A DNA stretch of 11,699 nt from an uncultured Oscillospiraceae bacterium. Its GTDB lineage: Bacteria; Bacillota; Clostridia; Oscillospirales; Oscillospiraceae. The notes beneath the pieces are model-generated. The model was not told where the DNA came from. It did no database searches and worked only from the letters and a program-made list of their open reading frames with translations. Position 1 is the stretch's first letter, and each line of letters opens with the position of its first letter. Below, piece after piece: positions 6,074 through 11,699 of the stretch. The stretch is from positions 1 to 11,699 of the forward strand of contig CAJUQS010000136.1 of NCBI GenBank assembly GCA_910588365.1, given 5' to 3'. The translations under genes and the position numbers were made by a program.

Positions 6074-6102
6074 AGTATAGCGGGAAAACCGGGTTTTGTC
6101 AA
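6074..6102 (-). promoter_or_regulatory. vegetative promoter of the T-box / EamA / tyrS unit
   Basis: The minus strand reads TTGACA (6102-6097), a 17-base spacer, then TATACT (6079-6074). This is a perfect -35 and a 5/6 match at -10 for the main sigma factor. The transcript would start near 6067, just before Stem I of the T-box. The TGA inside the -35 box is the stop codon of the macrodomain gene. Confidence 0.9.
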
Positions 6103-6635
6103 TGGGAAGACGCAGTATTCCGGGAAAATCCAGACGACTCCCCCAGCAGCCGGTCCGCCAGCTCCCAGGTCTCCTGGTCGTAGAGGACCAGGGTGACGGC
6201 CATGTCGTTTTCCGCCAGAGCGCTGTCAATGGCCTCCAGGGCGACACGGACGGCCTCCTCCCTGGGATAGCCATAGATGCCGGAGGAGATGAGCGGAAAC
6301 GCCAGGGACCGGCAGTCGTGCCGTGCGGCCAGACGAACAGCGCTCTGGTAGCAGGAGCGGAGCAGATCCGCCTCCCCATGGCCGCCCCCCTGCCAAACCG
6401 GACCGACGGTGTGGATGACGTACCTCGCGGGCAGGGCGAAGCCGTCGGTGATGACCGCCGCACCGGTGTCACAGTGCCCGACGGCCCGGCAGGCCCACTC
6501 CAGCTGGGCGCACCCGGCGGCCCCGAAGATGGCTCCGCAGACCCCGCAGCCGGGGGTCAGCTCGTTGTTGGCGGCATTCACGATGGCGTCCGCCTTCACC
6601 TTGGTGATATCACCCTTCATCAGTTTGATCGGCAT
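6099..6635 (-). CDS. macrodomain protein (ADP-ribose binding or hydrolysing), 178 aa
   Basis: This single-domain macrodomain protein is likely to bind ADP-ribose, remove it from protein targets, or deacetylate O-acetyl-ADP-ribose. Seen: KGDITKVKADAIVNAANNEL (7-26) with the conserved Asp and Asn residues, and the glycine loop GCGVCGAIFGAAG (29-41), which has Cys33 and Phe37 where Asp and His are common. Also seen are DTGAAVITDGFALPARYVIHTVGP (56-79) and the second phosphate loop FPLISSGIYGYP (113-124). The start at 6635 is preferred because AGGGGAG lies 9 bases before it and the family usually begins at this point. An in-frame ATG at 6677 has no well-spaced site. It follows ligA by 53 bases on the same strand and is probably in its operon. 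Its stop lies in the -35 box of the next promoter. The substrate cannot be read from sequence. Confidence 0.92.
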   Translation of the reverse strand: MPIKLMKGDITKVKADAIVNAANNELTPGCGVCGAIFGAAGCAQLEWACRAVGHCDTGAAVITDGFALPARYVIHTVGPVWQGGGHGEADLLRSCYQSAVRLAARHDCRSLAFPLISSGIYGYPREEAVRVALEAIDSALAENDMAVTLVLYDQETWELADRLLGESSGFSRNTASSH

Positions 6636-6688
6636 GTCGTTTCTCTCCCCTCTTATCACGTAAAAATCGTTGGACATCTGACTGAGCT

Positions 6689-8665
6689 CTATCCCTCCAG
6701 CATCTCCGCGAACTGGTCCTCGGTGAGGACGGGGATATTCAGCTCGCCGGCCTTGCGGAGCTTGCTGCCGGCATTCTCGCCGGCTACCACATAGGTGGTC
6801 TTCTTGCTGACCGAACCGCTGGCCTTTCCGCCCCGGGCCTCAATCAAAGCCGCCGCCTCGTCCCGGGTGAAGCGCTCCAGGGCCCCTGTGAGGACAAAGG
6901 TCATGCCCGCGAACTGGTTCCCCGCGGGCTGCCGGGATGCCTCCATGGACACCCCCGCCTCCTTCAGCCGGGCGATGAGATGTCTTGACTGCGGGTCCTC
7001 CAGCCAGGCGCGGATATAGGCGGCGGTGACGGCCCCTACATCGTCAATCGCCGTCAGCTCCTCCTCGCTGGCCGCCGCCAGCGCGTCGAAGGAGCCAAAG
7101 CGGGATGCCAGCACCTTCCCCGCCTTCTGGCCCACCTGCCGGATCCCCAAGGCGTACAGCAGACGCTCCAGCCCCCGCTCCCGGCTGGCGGCAATGGCCT
7201 CCACGGCATTCTGTGCGGACTTCTTCCCCATCCGCTCCAGGCCCTCCAGCTGCTCCCGGGTGAGGAAGTACAGATCCGCCGGAGTCTTGACCAGCTCCTT
7301 CTCAATGAGCTGGCTCATCACTGCCGGCCCCATGCCGTCGATGTCCATGGCGTCCCGGCTGGCGAAGTGGGTCAGGTTCCGGTGGAGCTGGGCCGGACAC
7401 TCCGCCCCCGTACACCGCAGCGCCGCCCCGTCCTCATCCCGGACCACCGGGGCGCCGCACACCGGGCAGACATCCGGCAAATGGTAGGGCACGGTCCCCT
7501 CCGGGCGCAGCTCGGGCAGCACCGCCACCACCTCGGGGATGATCTCCCCCGCCTTTTGCAGCACCACCGTATCCCCGATGCGGATGTCCTTCCCGAGGAT
7601 AAAGTCCTGGTTGTGGAGGGTGGCATTGGTCACCGTGGTCCCCGCCAGACGGACCGGCTCCACCACCGCCTTTGGCGTCAGCACCCCGGTCCGGCCCACC
7701 TGCACCACAATGTCCAGCACCCGGCTGGGCTTTTGCTCCGGGGGGTACTTGTAGGCGATGGCCCACCGGGGACATTTCGCGGTACTCCCTACTGTCCCAC
7801 GGTCTGACAAGGAATCCAGCTTTACAACTGCGCCGTCCATATCAAAGGGCAGCTCCTCCCTGCTCTCCCCCAGCCGGGCGATCTCCGCGCCGATCTCCGC
7901 CGCGCTCCCCAGCACCTTGTGGGGGATGGTCTGGAAGCCCTGGCTGGCGATGTAGTCCAGGGTTTCCCCGTGGGTGGCGAAGGACCGGCCCTCCGCAAGC
8001 TGGAGATTGAAAACCCGGATATCCAGCAGGCGTCTGGCGCAGATCTTGGGGTCCAGCTGGCGCAGGGAGCCTGCGGCGGCATTGCGCGGATTGGCAAAGA
8101 GGGGCTGGCCCGCCTCCTCGCGCTGCCGGTTGAGCTTGTGGAAGACATTCTTGGGCATGAACACCTCCCCCCGGACGATGAGCCGGGAGAGCTTGTCCGG
8201 CAGGGTCATGGGGATGGACTTGATGGTGCGGAGATTTTCCGTCACATCCTCCCCCACCCTGCCGTCGCCCCGGGTGGCGCCCCGGACAAACACGCCGTCC
8301 CGGTACTCCAAGGCCACGCTCAGGCCGTCCACCTTGGGCTCCACGCTGTACGCGGCAGAGGACAGGGCCTCCTCCATCCGCCCGGTGAACTCCTCCACCT
8401 CCTCCTGGGAGAACACGTCCTGCAGGCTCTCCAGGGGAACAGGGTGCTCTACCTGCTGGAAGCTCTCCAGGGCCGCCCCCCCCACCCGCTGGGTGGGGGA
8501 GTCGGCGGTGATCTCCTCCGGGTGCGCAGCCTCCAGTTCCTCCAGCCGCCGCAGGAGCCGGTCATACACATGGTCCTCCATATCCGGGTCATCCAGCACG
8601 TAGTACCGGTAATTCGCCCGATTCAGCTCCTCCCGCAGCTGCTGCATTTCACTTTTGTAGTCCAT
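6689..8665 (-). CDS. ligA: NAD-dependent DNA ligase, 658 aa
   Basis: This essential enzyme seals nicks in duplex DNA during replication and repair, using NAD+ and releasing NMN and AMP. The complete bacterial LigA layout is present: domain Ia with NYRYYVLDDPDMEDHVYDRL (18-37); the adenylation domain with the nucleophile K111 in EPKVDGLS; an OB-fold (about 318-394); a Cys4 zinc finger at C400, C403, C418 and C423; helix-hairpin-helix repeats (about 425-575); and a C-terminal BRCT domain (583-658). Length is normal. The start at 8665 is set by AAGGAGGG a few bases upstream; the open frame extends 12 codons further to 8701 but without a site. It sits between yunB, 105 bases upstream, and the macrodomain gene, 53 bases downstream. 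No clear promoter is visible in the upstream gap. Confidence 0.98.
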   Translation of the reverse strand: MDYKSEMQQLREELNRANYRYYVLDDPDMEDHVYDRLLRRLEELEAAHPEEITADSPTQRVGGAALESFQQVEHPVPLESLQDVFSQEEVEEFTGRMEEALSSAAYSVEPKVDGLSVALEYRDGVFVRGATRGDGRVGEDVTENLRTIKSIPMTLPDKLSRLIVRGEVFMPKNVFHKLNRQREEAGQPLFANPRNAAAGSLRQLDPKICARRLLDIRVFNLQLAEGRSFATHGETLDYIASQGFQTIPHKVLGSAAEIGAEIARLGESREELPFDMDGAVVKLDSLSDRGTVGSTAKCPRWAIAYKYPPEQKPSRVLDIVVQVGRTGVLTPKAVVEPVRLAGTTVTNATLHNQDFILGKDIRIGDTVVLQKAGEIIPEVVAVLPELRPEGTVPYHLPDVCPVCGAPVVRDEDGAALRCTGAECPAQLHRNLTHFASRDAMDIDGMGPAVMSQLIEKELVKTPADLYFLTREQLEGLERMGKKSAQNAVEAIAASRERGLERLLYALGIRQVGQKAGKVLASRFGSFDALAAASEEELTAIDDVGAVTAAYIRAWLEDPQSRHLIARLKEAGVSMEASRQPAGNQFAGMTFVLTGALERFTRDEAAALIEARGGKASGSVSKKTTYVVAGENAGSKLRKAGELNIPVLTEDQFAEMLEG

Positions 8666-8770
8666 TGGTCCCTCCTTGTCTGATACGAGCCTGGTAGTCA
8701 AGTCAGTCCACCAAGTCAGGTGGCCGCTGGTCTGTGCGGGGCCCCGCGGGTCCCGCCGGAAAAAGGAATC

Positions 8771-9463
8771 TTACCCATTGTTGATGGAGTAGTCGAATGC
8801 GTCGTCTTCAATGGGGTTCCCGGAATCAAAATAGGTGTAGCTGTCCGGCACATTGCCCACAATCACGGTCTCCGCCACGGAGAAGGAGTTGGACACCTGG
8901 GTACTGGTGCGGAACCCGGGAAGAAGAATGGACATGGACACATCCACACACAGCAGAATCCGGTGGGTGGTCTGGTTAATGCCCGCCTGATCGAACTGGT
9001 TCTCAAAGTGGGCCGAGCAGCTCCCCACCGACTGCATCCGAATGGTTATGCTGGGCCCCCGGCCGACTAGCAGCGCTGAGCCGGTGAGGGTACCGGCGGG
9101 GATGGACAGGTCCATGTCCGATACCTCCCCCAGGCGGCCGAGCACATCCTGGGTAATGGCGGACTGAAGCCGGTTGAACTCTGCCATGTTGGACTGCAGG
9201 GCCGTGATGTGCCCCTCCGCATCCTTTTCCAGGGAAATCAGGCTGTTGTACTGGATCTCCCCGCCGTTGATGGCGTCGCTGACCGCCTCCATCACCACCC
9301 GGCCCACCAGATTGGAGACGCGGGTCGCCGCCAGATTCCCCAGCAGGGCGCGCAGATGGGTGGTGGCCACTATGGCCAGGACGGTCAGCAGGAAGGCCAG
9401 CAGCAGGCAGACCAGCTTTGCCCGCCATGCCCCCGACATCGGCGGGCGGTATCTGCGGCGCAT
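8771..9463 (-). CDS. yunB: sporulation protein YunB, 230 aa
   Basis: This is a membrane-anchored protein of the YunB family, known to be needed for sporulation in Bacillus; its biochemical role is not established. Seen: a basic N-terminus, one membrane helix (about 17-35), then a region matching the family pattern. This includes AINGGEIQYNSLISLEKDAEG (64-84), IPAGTLTGSALLVGRGPSI (121-139), the hallmark AGINQTTHRI (160-169), and AETVIVGNVPDSYTYF (197-212). Orientation is probably the N-terminus inside and the bulk outside the membrane. GAGGTG lies 5 bases before the ATG. It follows the acetyltransferase by 50 bases and precedes ligA. The gene indicates that the organism belongs to an endospore-forming lineage. 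A sporulation-specific promoter is expected but I could not identify one with confidence. Confidence 0.9.
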   Translation of the reverse strand: MRRRYRPPMSGAWRAKLVCLLLAFLLTVLAIVATTHLRALLGNLAATRVSNLVGRVVMEAVSDAINGGEIQYNSLISLEKDAEGHITALQSNMAEFNRLQSAITQDVLGRLGEVSDMDLSIPAGTLTGSALLVGRGPSITIRMQSVGSCSAHFENQFDQAGINQTTHRILLCVDVSMSILLPGFRTSTQVSNSFSVAETVIVGNVPDSYTYFDSGNPIEDDAFDYSINNG

Positions 9464-9512
9464 AGCATCACCTCACAGCTATTCCTATGAGGCGCAGGCT
9501 GGTCCCTATACG

Positions 9513-9548
9513 TTCAGAACCTGTCTTCATAACCTGGGGATGCCGGAT
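9513..9548 (-). repeat. 36-bp copy of the repeat end found at 109-144
   Basis: Read on the minus strand, 34 of 36 bases match 109-144. The differences fall at two positions: A for C in the CCCC[C/A]GG tract, and G for T in GAA[T/G]ACAGG. It contains the last 11 sense codons and the stop of the acetyltransferase gene, in the same reading frame that is open in the other copy. Confidence 0.85.
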
Positions 9549-10095
9549 AGGGTACGACCGGCGGCTGGTCCGGCCGCCGCTCCCCGATGACCTTCTCCAT
9601 CCAGACCGTGTGATACCAGCGGCCGAACTTGCAGCCGCAGAAGCGGAACTCCCCCACGGTCCGGTACCCCATACGGCGGTGGAACGCCTCGCTGTCTCTG
9701 GTAAGGTACTGGTCCTCCCCCTCCGGGGAGGCCACGCAGGCGTACAGGTTCAGAATCCCCATCCGGCCCAGCGCATCCTCCAAGGCCTCATAGAGCTGCC
9801 TGCCCATGCCCCGCCTCCTGGCGCCGCGGTCCAGGTAGATCGTGGTCTCGCAGGACCAGTCATAAGCCGCCCGCTCCTTGAGGGGGCCTGCGTAGGCGTA
9901 CCCCTGGACCGCCCCGCCCGCCTCGATGACCAGATAGGGGTAGCGCTCCATGGTGTGCTCCATGCGGCTGCGGAACTCCTCCAGCGTGGGAACCTCATAC
10001 TCGAAGGTGACCGCCGTCTGCCGGACATAGCAGGCGTAAATCTCCAGAATACGCTCCGCGTCCTCCAGGCGGGCTTCCCGGACTGCCCCGTCCAT
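9514..10095 (-). CDS. GNAT-family N-acetyltransferase, phosphinothricin acetyltransferase-like, 193 aa
   Basis: This is a predicted cytoplasmic acetyl-CoA dependent N-acetyltransferase of the Pat/YncA (MnaT) group, which acts on amino groups of amino acids or analogues. Seen: VREARLEDAERILEIYACYV at the N-terminus, TAVTFEYEVPTLEEF (27-41), PYLVIEAGGAVQGYAYAGPL (53-72), the acetyl-CoA loop RRRGMGRQLYEAL (93-105), and FHRRMGYRTVGEF (138-150) with KFGRWYHTVWMEK (156-168). The family normally ends near here. A tail of about 23 residues follows, ending in YPASPGYEDRF, which is encoded by the repeat at 9513-9548. The ATG at 10095 overlaps the murD stop by one base (TGATG). A GTG at 10098, with GGAG 8 bases before it, is an equally possible start. 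Translation is probably coupled to murD. The substrate is unknown. Confidence 0.88.
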   Translation of the reverse strand: MDGAVREARLEDAERILEIYACYVRQTAVTFEYEVPTLEEFRSRMEHTMERYPYLVIEAGGAVQGYAYAGPLKERAAYDWSCETTIYLDRGARRRGMGRQLYEALEDALGRMGILNLYACVASPEGEDQYLTRDSEAFHRRMGYRTVGEFRFCGCKFGRWYHTVWMEKVIGERRPDQPPVVPYPASPGYEDRF

Positions 10096-11483
10096 CACGA
10101 ATCCCGCTCCGGGAGGGCGTTTACCAAGTCCTTGAACACCCGGCCCCGCTCCTCGAAGTTCCTGAACCGGTCGAAGGAGGTGCTGGCCGGGGAGAGCATC
10201 ACCACATCCCCCGGTTCACTCCGCTGATCCGCCAGCGTCACCGCCGCGGGATAGTCGGGCGCCTCCAGGATATCCAGATCCCGGAAATTCTCCGCCCCCT
10301 CCGCCGCCGCCCGGATGGCACCGGCCGTGGCACCGCATAGAATCAGCAGCTTCACGTGGTCGTTGATCACCGGTCCCAGCGGCGCATAGCTGACACCCTT
10401 ATCCTTGCCCCCGGCGATGAGGATGACTTTCTCCGGGAAAGCCTTCAGCCCCGCGATGGTGCGGCTGGGGCTGGAGGCGATGGAGTCGTTGTACCAGCGC
10501 ACGCCCCCCCGCTCCCGGACCAGCTCAATGCGGTGCTCAACCCCGCCGAAGCTCCTTGCAAAGTCCACGATGGTCTCATCCGCCACCAGACCCTGGACGG
10601 CCGCAATCGCCGCCATGTAGTTCTCCACATTGTGGACCCCGGGCAGGCGGATATCCGCCAGGGGCAGCACCGGCCGGTCCCCGTTTTCATCCCGGTACCG
10701 GATGGCCTCCCCCTGGATATAGCAGCCCCTCGGGGGAATCTGGCCGGAAATACGTGTAAAGAAGGATACCTTTCCAGCGGTTCTGTCAGAAAGATTTCGC
10801 GTGATTTCATTGTCCCAGTTGCAGACTGCCCGGTCCCCGGGCCCTTGATAGTCCAGCACCGCCGCCTTGGCGCGGATGTACTCGTCCATATCTGTATGGA
10901 TGTCCAGGTGGTTGGGCGCCAGGTTGGTGAGCACGGCGATATGGGGACTCTTTTTCATTGTCAGCAGCTGGAAGGAGCTCAGCTCCACCACCGCCCAGTC
11001 CGAGGGCGCGATGGCGTCCGCCCCGCTCAGAAGCGGGCGGCCGATGTTCCCCCCCAGATGGACCGTGTGCCCCGCCGCCTGGAGCAGGCGGGCGATGATG
11101 GTGGTGGTGGTGGTCTTGCCGTCGCTGCCGGTCACGGCCAGAATGGGACAGGGGCACACATCGAAGAAGACCTCCATCTCCGAGGTGATCCGGCTCCCCC
11201 CCGCCCTGGCCTTCTCCAGGAAGCGGCTGTGCAGGCCAGGCGTACGGAAAATCACGTCCTGGTCCAGGTCCTCCAGGTAGTCCGGTCCCAGCCGCAGCTT
11301 GCAGCCGGCCGCCTCCAGCTCCTCCGCAAGCGCCCCCAGGGCCCCGCGGTCCTTCCTGTCACAGGCGGTCACGTCCACCCCCGCCCCCAGCAGAAGCTTC
11401 AGCAGGGGCTGGTTGCTCACGCCGATACCAATTACCGCCGCGCGTTTCCCCTCCAGGCCGCGCAGATAGTCATGCAGTGTCAT
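10095..11483 (-). CDS. murD: UDP-N-acetylmuramoyl-L-alanine--D-glutamate ligase, 462 aa
   Basis: This cytoplasmic enzyme of peptidoglycan synthesis adds D-glutamate to UDP-MurNAc-L-Ala using ATP. Seen: an N-terminal Rossmann-like domain with AAVIGIGVSNQPLLKLL (15-31), the ATP loop AVTGSDGKTTTTT (116-128), GGNIGRPLL (144-152), ELSSFQL (167-173), NHLDIHTDMDEYIRAKAAVL (191-210) with the likely carbamylated Lys206, and then the C-terminal ligase domain with YNDSIASSPSRTIAGL and ILIAGGKDKG. Length is normal. The start at 11483 is set by AAGGAGGG shortly upstream; the frame stays open 22 codons further but those overlap the promoter. It stands alone rather than in a division and cell wall cluster, and heads the unit continuing with the acetyltransferase gene, yunB and ligA. 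Confidence 0.97.
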   Translation of the reverse strand: MTLHDYLRGLEGKRAAVIGIGVSNQPLLKLLLGAGVDVTACDRKDRGALGALAEELEAAGCKLRLGPDYLEDLDQDVIFRTPGLHSRFLEKARAGGSRITSEMEVFFDVCPCPILAVTGSDGKTTTTTIIARLLQAAGHTVHLGGNIGRPLLSGADAIAPSDWAVVELSSFQLLTMKKSPHIAVLTNLAPNHLDIHTDMDEYIRAKAAVLDYQGPGDRAVCNWDNEITRNLSDRTAGKVSFFTRISGQIPPRGCYIQGEAIRYRDENGDRPVLPLADIRLPGVHNVENYMAAIAAVQGLVADETIVDFARSFGGVEHRIELVRERGGVRWYNDSIASSPSRTIAGLKAFPEKVILIAGGKDKGVSYAPLGPVINDHVKLLILCGATAGAIRAAAEGAENFRDLDILEAPDYPAAVTLADQRSEPGDVVMLSPASTSFDRFRNFEERGRVFKDLVNALPERDS

Positions 11484-11517
11484 GTCGGTCCCTCCTTGGG
11501 TGCGTTTGTTCTGGTGT

Positions 11518-11546
11518 ATTATACCACCAGAACACGAAGAAAACAA
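11518..11546 (-). promoter_or_regulatory. promoter of murD with a dyad over the -10 box
   Basis: The minus strand reads TTGTTT (11546-11541), a 17-base spacer, then a perfect TATAAT (11523-11518), 34 bases before the murD ATG. The -10 lies inside an inverted repeat, CTGGTG and CACCAG separated by 8 bases (11511-11530). That is where a repressor site, or a hairpin in a longer transcript, would lie. No known operator is recognised. Confidence 0.75.
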
Positions 11547-11653
11547 CAAATTTTCTGCGTAAGGACGTTACCGATAAAGGACAAGACTGAAAACAACATT
11601 TTATTGTGCAGTTACCCTAAATTCTTTCCTTTGTGACAAAATCGAACATCCAG

Positions 11654-11685
11654 AAAAAAACACGATTTGACAATCGTGTTTTTTT
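11654..11685. terminator. bidirectional intrinsic terminator
   Basis: Seven A residues and CACGATT (11654-11667) pair perfectly with AATCGTG and seven T residues (11672-11685) around the loop TGAC. The structure works in both directions. It probably ends the minus-strand gene lying beyond the right edge, insulating the murD promoter. The stretch 11550-11650 between it and the promoter holds no open frame or other feature that I can support. Confidence 0.85.
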
Positions 11686-11699
11686 CATGCCCAAAAGGA

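Noticed and set aside
8704..8724. Direct repeats of AAGTCAG upstream of ligA
   Set aside because: Two short copies only, with no match to a known operator and no clear promoter nearby.
8736..8756. Two overlapping GC palindromes (GCGGGGCCCCGC and GCGGGTCCCGC) between yunB and ligA
   Set aside because: No T tract follows on either strand, so a terminator call is not supported. In a GC-rich gap such palindromes can arise by chance.
9464..9513. Possible sporulation sigma-E promoter before yunB (GTATAGG, 15 bases, CATAGGAAT)
   Set aside because: The match to the known consensus is partial at both boxes and was sought because of the gene's role. Too weak to list as a feature.
1..11699. CRISPR arrays, tRNA or rRNA genes, integrases, transposases, toxin-antitoxin or defence genes
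   Set aside because: None seen. There are no regularly spaced repeats, no tRNA-like cloverleaf outside the T-box leader, and no open frame with such motifs.

Overview
The window reads as chromosomal DNA of a GC-rich, spore-forming member of the Clostridia, most likely the Oscillospiraceae (the Flavonifractor / Pseudoflavonifractor / Lawsonibacter area). This rests on very GC-rich coding sequence, strong GGAGG ribosome binding sites, a T-box riboswitch, a YunB-type sporulation protein and Firmicutes-style housekeeping genes. The genus is an inference. Nothing here indicates a phage, plasmid or defence island.

Layout. Positions 1-144 hold a structured intergenic repeat. Then, on the plus strand, come a small unrecognised gene (269-502), a hairpin-rich repeat with terminators (569-716), and a two-component system: an OmpR-family response regulator (780-1454) and a membrane histidine kinase (1549-3402). 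A nearly symmetrical palindromic element (3388-3567) separates the kinase from the convergent minus-strand genes and probably terminates transcription from both sides.

Everything from 3588 to 11483 is on the minus strand, in two transcription blocks. The right-hand block starts at a good promoter (11518-11546) and runs murD, a GNAT acetyltransferase overlapping the murD stop, yunB, ligA and a macrodomain protein. The left-hand block starts at a near-consensus promoter (6074-6102) whose -35 box contains the macrodomain stop codon. It then has a complete T-box leader (about 5771-6067), an EamA/DMT-family transporter and tyrS. The leader shows Stem I with a probable UAC (Tyr) specifier, the AG-bulge and distal-loop motifs, a canonical antiterminator and a competing terminator. 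The likely logic is that uncharged tRNA-Tyr switches on both the transporter and tyrosyl-tRNA synthetase, which makes the transporter a candidate for tyrosine or aromatic metabolite transport.

The most interesting structure lies outside the ordinary genes: (i) two dispersed repeat families, one supplying the last codons and stop of the acetyltransferase, the other supplying the last codons and stop of the histidine kinase and also serving as terminators; (ii) compensatory base changes between the two copies of the three-hairpin repeat; (iii) a Tyr T-box governing a transporter placed ahead of tyrS; (iv) a lower-GC sensor domain inside the kinase gene, suggesting domain replacement. I see no evidence for a wholly new multi-gene system.
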